Assembly (NCBI GenBank): GCA_964020085.1
Contig: OZ026600.1
Span: 19,232,694-19,296,693 of the forward strand
Direction of reading: 5' to 3'
DNA from: Micromussa lordhowensis
Lineage: Eukaryota > Cnidaria > Anthozoa > Scleractinia > Lobophylliidae
DNA: 64,000 nt
The notes beneath the pieces were generated by a model, which saw only the letters and a list, made by a program, of their open reading frames with translations, made no database searches and was not told the origin of the DNA. Of the stretch, positions 42,301-55,705 are shown in pieces. Every line of letters starts with the position of its first letter. Position 1 is the first letter of the stretch. The translations under genes and the position numbers were made by a program.

Positions 42301-45300
42301 CAGGTTCAGCAATAATAGTTAATTATTAACCCTTTTGTAACCCGTGTAACACAGTGTAATGTCAAAGACCGCTCATAGCATAATGTCCAGACAGTCAATG
42401 CATCAATCCGGAATAGTCTACTTAGCTTTAAAACGACATCGCTGAACAATGTTAACGGTTTCTGAGTTGAGCTTTGAGAAGTGAAAAGCCCTTGAAGTGT
42501 CCGCTTATTGCAGGTTTTGTGCAACAAAATGGCTCAATATTGGTGTCCGCGTCCGCTTAACAGAGGTGTCCGCTTAACGCAGGTTTATTTTACCGTAAAT
42601 ATGGGAAGAAAATTTCGGGACTCAAGCTGGTGTCCACTTAATAGAGGGTGTCCGCTTAATATGGGGTCCGCTTAATACAGGTTTCACTGTATTTATGCAG
42701 AAAAAAAGTCACCAGCGTTGTAACCAAGCGATATCGTGTTTTTTGGCCAGAATAATAATAATAAAAAAACAATCTCGTGAATCCTTGCGGTAACATGACC
42801 GTTTCAGTATAGGTACATCATTTGGCTTTATCAAGGGGAAAGAGGGTTGTTACTAATTGAATTAACTGTCTCCATTCACAGCGAATATTTAAGAATCCTC
42901 AATGGAAATGGCTCGGTAGTTCTTAATGAATACGGATACTCATCAGCTGCGCAGACAACTTTCCTGGAGGTCGATTTTGGCGAAGCAAACAACATTACCA
43001 CACAAGTCTACCTATCGAACTACTACAGTCACTTCAAGCTTCATTATGGAATTATGAAGCAAGGCATTCAGTCAGGTTAGTAATGGCTATATGTAATAAG
43101 AGAGCCGGAGGAAGGGTAGGGTATAATCTACAAAGTTTATATGGAGGGGCTCTGCCCCAATGTCCAGCCCCATTTTGACAGAAAATCTAACTTTTATATG
43201 TAACTGCTAACAAATGATGCCCGTATTTTATGGAGAGAATTGACAAAAAAAAGTGAAGTCTTCTTGTCATTTTCATGTAGTGGTTTTGTGATGTTGTTTG
43301 TAGCGAATGATGTCAAAGATGAAATACATATTTTTAAAGATCGGGATATTAGATTTGTATGCTAATCTCTATTTGAATAATTTGCGAACTAATCGTTACT
43401 TTTTTGTTTACCTGTAACCATTATTTTCGCACTTTTCGGGCGCTGAATCAGTGCATTATTATTATGTGGCAAAGTAAAAACTACTTACTAACCTTGGTAC
43501 TTGCGAATATTGGCCCTCGGTCGTTTTGTTGTGGACTTGGCTGGGATCGATCCGCTTTGCCACAATCCCGGGTCAATGTTCCTCAGTACGGCCCTTGTAC
43601 TCGCGGTTAGTAAGAGATTTAAACAATGTTATGTTGATTTTTATCTCGTTGTGTTCATCTTTCAGCTTTGCTGGTACCAAACTGGAACATAACAGTTGAA
43701 AACACCACAAAGCGTAGTATTACAGTCAGTTGGCAAAACCTTACACCACTGATCACTAAACTGGTACTGCACTACATCTTTCAACTAAGAAACGAGAATG
43801 GGAGCGATGTTTTAAACGCCAAGGTTGTCAATGGAAGTGAAACATTTGTGAACATCGCTGGGCTCTTACCTTACACGAAGTATCAAGTAAGCGTTGCTGG
43901 TGTTGCTAGTGATGGGCAACCGCACAAGAGCTCTAACGTCACAGCCCTGACGGATGAAGGAGGTATTGCATTTCTTTTCGTTATGCATCAACGCCGCATC
44001 ATGCATTTTGTAAGAATACGGCTGCAAGACAATTGATCCTTGCTTAGAACATCGCAAGTCTTATTATACGTATCTAAGAATCTTTGTATAAGATAGGATC
44101 ACCATCTTAATGTGTGGATAGGCAAGCAGCGATGATAGTGCATCTTGTCATTTATGTTAACTAGTCATTGTTACAGCAAACTGACAGTAGATCTTGACTT
44201 GGTGGACGCACATGTATTTAAGAATCATTACCTTATCATTGTCTAAGATAGGACCACCATCGTAAAGTGTGGATGGGGAGGCAGCAATGGTAGTGCCTCA
44301 TGCCACTTTATGCTTAGCGGTGAATTGTTATAGAAAACTGACCAAGTTACAATTATTAATCTGCGATGGACAAGCATTCCACCCAGAAGGACTTATAAGA
44401 CTCCTAGGCCCATTCATTATATGAAGATAAATAGAACCAGCCAGGAGCCTGCTCGCGGGCTAAATCAGAACACGAACTAAGGCCCCTTTCTCGAAAGCCC
44501 CGGTATCTCTACTGACCTGAAGCCATCTTTTGAGATTTAAATCTAGGGAACAGTGGTGTCTTTTTGTTACATTTTGTTATTGTTTCAGTTTCAAAACTGA
44601 ATGCAAACACGCCAAAAAAACCCAAAAGGTTTTCGGTACCGGTAACTACCGTAACTTTTTAAATAGGGGCCCCTGGCGGGATATAATGGTTCCTCTGATA
44701 TCCCTAGGACTGGAACAAAATTTGAGCTTTAACCAATTTTTTTTTAGTCCCAAGTAGAGGGCCATCAAACCTGCGATTATCAAACTTACAAACCGGTGAG
44801 GTGAAGGTACAGTGGGATCCTCTTCCTCAGCAGTATGCCAATGGTCGACTCCTCGGGTATTCCATTAACGTTTACGTGGATGATTACTATGTGAATTATA
44901 TCAAAACTGTATACTCCAATAACTCTGGTGTTCACATGGTGATTGTCAGAGGTCTAAAGGCAGCCCAGCGATACAGAATTTCAGTTGCAGCTTTTACTTC
45001 AGAAGGAGAGGGACCCCAGTCTTACTATGGTTACATTACAACAGGTAATTTGTTAGTCTCTTTGTCAAGATAAACAGAGAATACATTTATAGCGTACTTG
45101 AGTATTATCTTGTTTTATTTAAAAGTCACTATTTACAAGAAAGCGCGTGTAAGAGAGAAAGACGTACATAGAGAAAACATCGAATACACATGAAGATATT
45201 CATCCGGTTTTAAGAACAGAGAAAGACACATTTATGGCCTACCAGCTTCCCTTGAAAACACCCTAAATCCCTTATAATTGAGAAGTGGAATCTCGTCTAA

Positions 45301-48300
45301 TTAATAAGATAATCCTGTCTCAATTTTTTTGTTTTTTTTTGACACCAGTTAGAGTACTACGCAGAAAGTCAGATATATATGCAGATTTTTCAAATGCAGT
45401 CATTTTTTCATCTTTTTCTTCTATAAGTTAGCCGAGCCATACCTCAAACTGATTTTCAGAACCGTGCCAGCTATTATTGCCTTTTTTTCTTTCATTTCAC
45501 TATTTAGGTTGTGGAGGAGGTACAAACCAGTCCTTTGGCGAGTTGCAAGTTAGTCCCAGAAGCTACTATAGCTCTTACATTCGATGCAACTGGGCAATTG
45601 GCAGCGCAGGAATCAACCAGGCAGTTCTTGTTATCTCTTTACAAGAGTTGTACCTGTCGTACTACTAGTGAGTGGCGCGCGTGACATGAATTTTAATCAT
45701 GTAATGTAGCTCTACAGGATGCATTCTGAGACAGCCAAAACAAAATAAATTTACATTAAACAGCAATAACAACTACAAACACCACAACAAATCTAAATTC
45801 CGTCGTTCGAGTTATTGTTTACTGAAAGCCAATCAAGCTTTTCAATATACTCGGATAAGTTTGCCTTAGAGTTAAAACATTGATATATTTAATCGAGTCG
45901 CAGAAAACTATCAAAAGAATGAAAACTGTCAATGAAGGGCATTGCAATTCGTGGTGTTCATGCCGTGCTAAACCTGGCAGTAGATTTTGAGCAAATAATG
46001 ACTAACGTAATTGGTATAGTAGGATTCTTTTACTGAATGTCCTTCAAATAATGGTTTCCAATCAGTCTATCAGAATTTTTCAGCTCGAATGTTTCCACTA
46101 CCGTTCTATTTCATAGTGAATATATCAAGATCGTCGATGGAGATGGCTTCATAGCTTTTTATCGATATGGATATTCGTCCTCTCCTTGGAAAACTTTCCT
46201 GGCAGTCAGTTATGGAGACGCGAGGAATGTCACAGTAGAGATCTACCTTACACACTATTGGAGTCAGTTCAAGCTTCAGTACGGAATTGTGAAGCAGGGA
46301 CTACAGTCAGGTGAGCTGTACTAGCTGGATTAAAGTAACTTGCAAAAATGACAGGAAGATCAGGGACCATAGGCGGTCATAGATGGATCATGGACCTATC
46401 AAAGATATGAGATTTTTTTAATATTGTCATATATTTGGCATTCTACAACTGCGAAATAAGTAATTAACCAACCAACCAATGAACCAACTATCCGCCGACC
46501 GAACGATTAACGAACCAATCGACCGACGAACCGACCAACCAACCAACTGAGAGAGTGACAGGCAGATCAGTTCAATAGCAAGAAAAATAACGGCCACAGA
46601 TGGGGCAAAAGATTTAACTTAGTATAAACCATTAAAAAGTATTTTTAAACAGAAATGTTTTTGGACACATATATATTAAAACCTTCGTTGAAGCTACCTA
46701 CTTCAAACTACAACTTTTTTTTGCTTTGTTTATTTGTTTTTGATCCTCCTTCAAACATGAACAAATCTGAACTTAAATTCCTTCCGGAAAAGTGGAAAAA
46801 TATATCTTGGGGTGAAACACAATCTATTCTCGTGTTATTATTCTCCATTACTTTTTATCAGAAAAACTGTCAGGCGTGTGTTTTATTTGTAGCTCTGCTG
46901 ATTGCTAACTGGAGTGTATCAGTTGGTAACTCTACCCAAAATAACATTACAATTCAGTGGCCAAATCTGACACCAATCCTGAATGGATCAGTTCTTCATT
47001 ACTTTGGACTTATCAAAAGCACTAATAGCAGTATTCTAAACTGCCACATCATGTCTGCAAAAAGTACTTCCGTCGCATTCACTGGCCTGTTGCAATACAG
47101 AGAATATCGTCTAAGTGTAGTTGGTGTAAACGGTATTGGACAAGCTTACAGCAGCGCTGAAGTCACAGCCTGGACGGAGGAGGGAGGTGTGTTATACGAA
47201 ACGTACAAGCGGGAATAAGGAGCTGGGGGGGGGAGGGAACGGTTGGTGTTGGGGTGCCGCCCAGAGGGATTTACAATGTGATGCTAAAACTTTTAGGAGC
47301 TAAAAAAGGAACTGTTAATTCATCCCTCACTGGAATTTTGACATGTCAGCTTCCTCCACAAGTCACTTGACCTTGCTATAGCATGCCATTTTGACAAGCT
47401 GGTCAAGCCAAATTTCGCCTTTTTTGAATTCTTCGTGTTTTCCAGCATTCTTGGGTACCATTGCAGAAATAGTACTTGTTAAATTCTGGTATCATTTTTG
47501 GATCTTTTCCCATCAATTTACGTTATTTTCTGACTTCCTGAGAAAATAATGAAATCCAAAATGGCAAACTTAATGATGTCATCACCAGGATTGCTGTTTT
47601 GCATTGCCGTGCCATCAAAAATGAAAATCATAACCGTTCAATAAATTAACTCAAGAATCTGGGATATGATAGATGATTGTGATATAAACATCCTCGCCAA
47701 GATTGGGGCCTGTGCGGTTTTTCATTCGCGGGTAATTTGGAGAAGTGTGAGCTTTGTATGGAAAAGCCATGTTGGTGTCCCAGAAGGAGTACCAACATGG
47801 TGGCCATAAAGTAATAGAAACATCTGTCATTTGGTTTTGCTAATTAAAGGAAAAGTTAGAACCCTAGAGCTTCAACAAATTGAAATGAACACTTTTTCTA
47901 GAGCAAGAACTGTTCAATGAGCAGAAACTTACACGATGACTATCTTACGCCATAGCTTTCTCGGGCCGCCATTGGATGTCACGCAACGCATAAACTTGAA
48001 AGGTTCAAACGCGCTCTGTTACAAAATGAAGAACGCTGTCGAGCTTAAACGTTGTAAAAGCCAAGTTATTAGAGAATCTTGCATTTTGATGAAACTTAAT
48101 TTTCATGAAAACCGCCAATAAAATAAATCATGATATAGGGCAAGCCGAGGGCTATCTGTTAAAGTAAAAATAATTTACATATGTCTTATTATAATGAAAA
48201 CCCCGGGGAAGGGTTCCAACCAACCCTTTGTCGCGCGGACCTCTTTTCCTTGTCCTAACTATTGCTATCTCTTGTCAGTTCCTAGCAGGGCACCATCGAA

Positions 48301-51300
48301 TATTACTTTCACAAATGTAAGATCCACTGAAGTCACCGTTAACTGGGACCCTCTTCCTGAGCAGTATGCCAATGGGCGGCTGTTGGGATACGAAGTTTAC
48401 TTCCAGGAGACTGCGTATTATCCTGTATCATCAAACTTAAGCAGTGTAAACGTTACAACCAACAGCACAAGCGTGACATTGACAGGACTAAGGCCGGGAC
48501 AACGCTACCATACCTGCATCTCTGCTTTTACATCCAAAGGAGTAGGACCGCGTTCTTACTTCTACTACATAACAACAGGTAGGTCTCTCAGGCGACAGTC
48601 AGGTCAAAGCCAATCCAAAGTAATCAACCTGGCCAACCATTCGAAGTAATATGAGATTGAATGGAAGCAAAAACATACATCAGTAGACAAGTCGGCTACT
48701 CGGGGAGGCGCGGTGGCCTCATGGTTAGTGCGCTCGACTCCGGAGCCAGCGATCCGGGTTCGAGCCCTGGCCGGGGACATTGTGTTGTGTTCTTGGGCAA
48801 GACACTTTACTCTCACGGTGCCTCTCTCCACCCAGGTGTATTAGTGGGTACCGGCGAATTTAATGCTGGGGGTAACCCTGCGATGGACTAGCATCCCATC
48901 CAGGGGGAGTAGAAATATTCCTAGTCGCTTCATGCTATTGAAACCGGGATAACCCCTGGCCTGATGAGCAACTTGGCTCGTATGCGGACTTTACTCTTTT
49001 TACTGAGAGAGCACTGTTAGATATTTAATGATATGGGTTGTTCCTCGCACTATCGGTGGTTAACTGATTCATCGTGTTACTAAATTTCAGCTTGCAAGAT
49101 CGCAATCAACCAATCAGCAGGACTCATAGATGTTACACAAACTGATTACAATTATTTAGACTGCTCCTGGACAATAGAAAATGTTGGTATAGCCCAAGCA
49201 GTCGCCCTCTTTATAATCCAGAAGCTGGATTTAACTTATTGCAGGTAATTAAGAAGATTTTCCATAAGTTCATGTGAAACTATTGACCTGCCGCAGGCGA
49301 GCGGTTTTCAAATGAGTGCCAAAGTGACTATTCTGGCCAATCGCAAAAGACGCAGACAGCACAGTTGACCAATCAAAAACTCGAAGCACATACATGTTAC
49401 TGGCAGGAAGAGTGGGAAAACGCCTGCGAGCGAGTCAGAATTGGTTTTGGTTTTACTTGAATGACAAAGTGGAGCGACAATTTTTCCCAGCCAATCACTT
49501 AGCGCAGTAATGGAAACCAAAATGTCCAAATGTTGTTGTATATAGTAGTCAATGCGCTTAGCTACACATAGCTAGATCACAGTCATGCCACTCAAATTGA
49601 AACAAAAAAATACATCAACTAAACACCGATAGGCTTAAAAATCCCACCCGGCGGCTGGGAGGCAGGCACGTTGGCTATTTATAAGCAAGGCCGTGGAGTT
49701 AAACTACCGAGAAACAACTCCAGCTTAGTGTTTAGAACGGGGCATGGACCCGCGACCTCCGGATTTCAAGTCCATCGCACTGACCACTCGGCCACGCTGC
49801 CTCCTCGTATAAGTGTGCATAGCCTTGGATACTCAAATGGTACGAGAATGTGACGATTCTATGTGTATTTTTCCTAGTGAGTTTGTAAAGATCTCTGACG
49901 GCAATGGAACTATCAAATATTACCAGACGGCCGGGGCCTGCTGGTCTTCCTTACGTCCACCTTTTGCCGAAGTTCCTTTCGGCAAATCCAGCAACATTAC
50001 AGTAAATATCCACTTCAGAAAACTGCACAGCCTTGCAAAAGTCCAGTTCGTGATTTTACAAACTGGTCTCAAGTCAGGTACGTAAATAGAAACACTTTTG
50101 CTTATAAATCATGTAGCGCCTCATAAGAAAATGAATCGGTCGGTGTTTGTTGGTCGCTCCCGTCTATTCGTTCGCCGTTCGAATTCCTTTGTTTCTTCGT
50201 CTATTGTCTAAATATGTGGGTTATTGACCAGGCATGATTGTATATTGGCCAAGTTCCGTCTCGGTCCATAAATTCGCAAGAAAAAGAATTAGGCCAATAT
50301 CCAGCCATCTTGACTGAACAAGCTTGATCAATATAACTTGCTGGGAAATATTTCTTAATGGACACAGCGGGTAGTCCCGAGCGGGTAAGATGGCGCCATC
50401 CTGCACGCTCGATTAGTCAATCACAGGATTAGCCAGCGCAGGATTTGGTTGATCTAAACTTACTTATTTATTACTAGTCCTTTTCGTATTGAGTATTTTT
50501 TTGCTCGTAAATTTACTTTGAATATTATATCTTTCAGCTGCTCTGTTTTCTAGCTGGACAATGTCAGTGGATAACACCACCAGCACAAGTATATCAGTTC
50601 AGTGGGCAAACCTAACGAGCCTACTCAATCGCAAAGTTCTTCATTACATCATCCTTTTAAACGGAACCAACGTCAATACCCTGGCCTATGAAGTTACAGA
50701 TGGAAGCAGACTAAGTACGGAAGTTGATGGACTCAAACATTTCACAATTTATGAAGTAACAGTTTTCGGCGTGGATGAGCAAGGTCGTCCCTACAAAACT
50801 CTTGAAGTGAATACAACAACTAAAAACAGTAAGGAAGTTTATACTACTTAACCCTTAACAAGTTATTTTCTTAAAAATCGTTAAAACCAAACAGAAGTGA
50901 GCACAGACATGGAAAATGTTACATTTACCTCTTATGAATAGTGTAAATGGATTAATGGCTCAACGTCTAACCGCGCTCTTAAAAATGCTCTAAAAGTAAT
51001 AAACTCAGTTAAGCGTGAACTTGTATACATCACTCGATCATAGGTATTATTCATATTGTCTGCTTATTTCACAGCGTGGAAGTGATGCGTTCAAAAGTTG
51101 ACAAACTGTGAACTACTGCAGATCTTTGATTGGGTAGTGTCTAAGAAAGATGTTAAACCAAACAAATTTGATCGAAAGAACTATTTGATTGTTCTAACGG
51201 TAAACCACGCTGCAGTGAGCTAGTCCATTTTGCGGTTCCCCAGGACAAGTAACCTCTTCCTTATCTGTCAATTTGGTAACTTGCCGTTTAAAGCTGGTAA

Positions 51301-54300
51301 ATAACGTTGGAGATATTACAGTAGCGGTAACTATCGATATCTTCTGCTTTTTCATGTCAGTTTCATGTGGATCTCGGCCTAGCAGTTCTCGAATTGTTGG
51401 TGGGACAATTGCGCCAATTAACAGCTGGCCTTGGCAAGCAATGCTGCTCGACAGTAGCGGTAGACAGTTTTGTGGAGGTTCTTTAATCGATCCGCTTTGG
51501 GTTGTTACTGCCACTCATTGTATATATGGGAAGTCCGCATTATCAGTTAAAGTGAGGTTAGTAGCAAGGTCTTACCATACTTGAAGATCGTTATGCGTTT
51601 TTTCCCCATAAAATTAGACTGATACCTTGCATGTAAGAGAAGGATCAGTCAAAGCTGCCAAATGCTCATCAGTTGGTGGGGTGAAAAGATAGTAGTTAAT
51701 CTAACCCAAACTGGGAGTAGAAAACATACATATGGGCATGATGAATGTAAACAGAAACGCAGCTCTATCACAAATTAAACACCAATTATAACCCATCACA
51801 GAGATCGTAGAGACGATTTTAGCCGTACGCCTTACGTCGCACTTCTGCTTAACATTTTTAACTATTCCGAATTTAACATTTTTCTTTTTGGCAGGGCCTC
51901 ACTGAATAACACCTTTGGTGAGATGAGCTCTCTGGTTAAATAACATTATTATTATTAGTATTATTAGTATTATTAGTATTATTATTAGTATTATGATTAT
52001 ATTTCTTTTCTCCTTTTAATCAATGTAATTTCTGTAAACACTGTTGAAGTTATAATTTCTGTAAATAGTGTAAAACAATAAAAAATCTGAATCTGAATCT
52101 GAACAGTAATATATATATATATATATATTTATTAAACTCTCAACCTCGGATAATGCAATTCTAGCTTTCTGATTGGTGCACTAGATCTCGGTTGCAGCCA
52201 TTATACCTGCGTTTGACCTTATATGGAAATGAATGCGGCAAATGTCGCTCAGCATAAAATTTTCAGCATTTCGTTTTGGCACCCGGAAGTCACATCATTT
52301 TCCGGTCGTTTCTTAGACTTTAATAAAAGTTAGCAAAACCGAAGGTTGAGAATTTAATAAAACAATTATTCCATTCGCGCTTGTTGGATATGAGATTGCT
52401 TATAGCCAACTCGGCCCTACGGGCCTCGTTGGCTATTTACCATTACCATAATTGTTAAATATTAACGCTCTTAACTTTATTGTGTTTAAGATTGGGAGCT
52501 CATTACAGATCTTATGGCACTGTTGGGACGGAGCAGGACTTAGATGTTGTAAGCATTATCCAGCACGAAAGTTACAACATCCCGTTAAGGTGGGGCAACG
52601 ACATCGCTGTTCTTCAGTTATCACAGCCCGCTAAACTAGGCAAAGGAGTTGGTCTTGTCTGCCTATCAGATATCGAATTTCAGCTTCCGTTTGATGATCT
52701 TAACAAAACTTGCTGGATAACTGGCTGGGGAACACTCTCCTATCTTGGTATCACTCCAAACGAACTTATGCAAGTTGATGTGCCTCTGGTATCAATGCAA
52801 CGCTGTGAGGCATCATATCCTGGCCTAATAGATGACTCGATGATGTGCACTGGCCATGATCTTGGAGGAGAGGGCGCTTGCAATGGCGACAGTGGAGGGC
52901 CGCTTGTATGCGAGTTCAACGGTAAATGGTATCTGGAAGGAGCCACCAGTTGGGGAGGAGTGCCATGCGCCGCGCCTTCAAAATATACGGTTTACGCCAA
53001 CATTCGTAACTTAAAGTCATGGATAAAGAGTAAGATAAATGACGTATCAACTCCTGCTTTGGCATCATGTAACTTTGACCTTGGTTTGTGTTCTGGCTGG
53101 CAACAGTCCTACTCAGATGTGTTTGACTGGACACTTGAGACAGGTTCAACTCCATCTTATGATACGGGACCCTCATCTGATCACACAAGTGGATCAGGTA
53201 GTGTTTCTTTATCCAACTTAACTTGAGAAAACAGATGTAGATACTGATTTATGTCTTCCTCGCGAGGGAGAGACCGCTAAAAATCAGAGTAAAACGTTCC
53301 ATTCTAGAATTTGTAGCATATCATACATACATGTATAGACATAGACACGTGATGAATTCAAATGAGTCTTTACGTGGTTTACAAGTTTACATATTGAGAG
53401 CATTGTGCGTGACTAATGTTTGACCTGAGATACTGCACTGGTGGGACATTGTGGTAACGGGATTTGAGCCGTCTGACGAAATATCTTAGTCACCAATTAA
53501 CATGGTAGTGTATTTATCACTCTTTTTTCTCTGCTGATTCACTTAACAGGGTACTACATGTACATTGAGACGTCGTCTCCCCGAGTCGCAGGCGATAACG
53601 CAAAGCTTACGTTTTCTGTATCTGACAGTAAACAACCGTCTTGCCTCAAGTTCTATTATCACATGTATGGAGATACTATGGGAACTCTTACTGTCTTCAG
53701 CGGAAATGTGGTAGTATTTAACGAGGCAGGAAACCATTATAACCTTTGGCTAAAAGCGGAGAGAACCATATACTTGGATCACAGTGTAAGTTGTAAGGGA
53801 ACACGTAATTTCTTTGCAGTTTGGTCGACATTTCTTTAAAAAAAAAATCAAAGGTCTTTTGTTCCTTTTTAGTCAATTTTTCTTTTTCGATTAACGTACA
53901 TTTCAGATTCGTCAGTGAAGGCAACGCATACTTCTGAACCTTTTCCGGCCACAATAACTTTGTTTTGATGACTTCTATGAGAGAGGAATATCTTTCAAAA
54001 AAAGTGCCAAAACGTGCAAACAACAATAACCGCAAAAAAATATGGAGACAAACTACTGTCGTTTCAACTGATTTGCGAGGTACTCGTGAAGGCTTGTCGA
54101 ACCCGCTTTTATGAAGGACTTCGTTTTGTTTTCCAACTGAAGCCTGCTACTCAGACTGTTAAAAAGCCAAAGTAGCCGATAACGTAAAGTAGTATTAAAA
54201 CGGAATGTTGTAAGTACCTAAATTCACACCAACAACAGCTTTGTCCGGGATATCGACCACACTAAAACAATTACTACTTTTTATTATACATCAGACTGAC

Positions 54301-55674
54301 TATGAAAAATCTGATTGGTCGAGAGCATGATAAATGCAATATCTGCTGCAGATATTGCATTTTATCATGTCAATTTCAACGTCTGCCTGGTTACTAAGCC
54401 TCTTGGAGTGTTCTCCTCAGAAACAAAACGGCTGAACGCTTCGCTTCTGTTTCTGAGGATGAATTATGTGATAAATGTATAATAAAACAATTATTGAATT
54501 CGGTTTTCGCATGATATCATGAATTATCAAGACCTCGGTTTTGATAATTCATGATATCATGCTCAACCTCATCCAATAATTGTTTAATGTAAACTTTTTC
54601 AAGCACTCAAAATCTGGCAAAAGATTATTTTTGTGTACTCGTGCTGGTTGTTGATTCGTCCATTATTTTACTTTGGCTTCTTGTATAATTTTGGTTTTAT
54701 TACCTTTTGTTTGCAAGCAAAAAAAACTGGAAATTAAATTTTGTCGTCCGTATTTTCCTCATAGATCACATTTGAAGGAATAGCAGGATCTTCTTTCACT
54801 GGTGACATAGCCATTGATGATGTTTCAATTAGCAGTGGAAGTTGCCTAGGGCAGACTGCTCCTCCAACTCTACCTCCAACTATCTTACCAAGTACTGTTA
54901 CTTTTAATTCCTTTTAATAACATTTGATTAAATGAATAAATAAAATAAATAAACGAATGAATGAGTGAATATGAATGGATGGATTTGACTTAACTATGCT
55001 TAACACTTTTTAAACCAGTTGTAAAAAATGTCGTTTTGCAATGGAGGGTACGGAAAGTCTTCCGTTGAAGCTTGTGTTGGCTTCAACGATGAATGAATAG
55101 TGCAATATAATGCAAGTTTGTAATTCACTTGTAAGTTTGCAATTCGCTTGTATGTTCGTAATTCACTTGTAAGTTTGTAATTCACTTGACCAAGATGGAC
55201 GTACCACCAGACTAAATCTAGGGATTAAATTTCACCACTTTATTGATTTCAATGCAGAATAGCTTTGGTGTGATCTTATGCTACATGAAAGCACAGACAG
55301 AAACACAACGCCTGAATCTTCCTTTCACTTTCGCGGGTGAAAATATAGGTTCTGCGTAACTTTAAGATAGTCATAATATTGTGGATAAATCAACAAGATG
55401 ACTGGCATTTTTGTCATTATAGCAACTATCCCTACAATCGATTCATGTGACTTCGATTATGGACTGTGTTCTGGCTGGAGACAGTCCTACTCAGATATCT
55501 TTGACTGGACGCGACGTAGTGGATCAACACCATCTTTCAATACAGGCCCATATCAGGATCATACTAGTGGGTCAGGTGAGATATTTAAGAAATAGAAAAC
55601 ATGTGCCGTGTTTCTATCGAGTTATAGAAACACGAGTGAAAGTTTGGGAGAACGAGAAATGCTGTGGGAACGCG

Positions 55675-55705
<31 letters not shown>

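Noticed and set aside
49735..49808. Ser/Leu-type tRNA gene on the minus strand
   Set aside because: Diverged box B and a SINE-like body; no clean acceptor stem visible.
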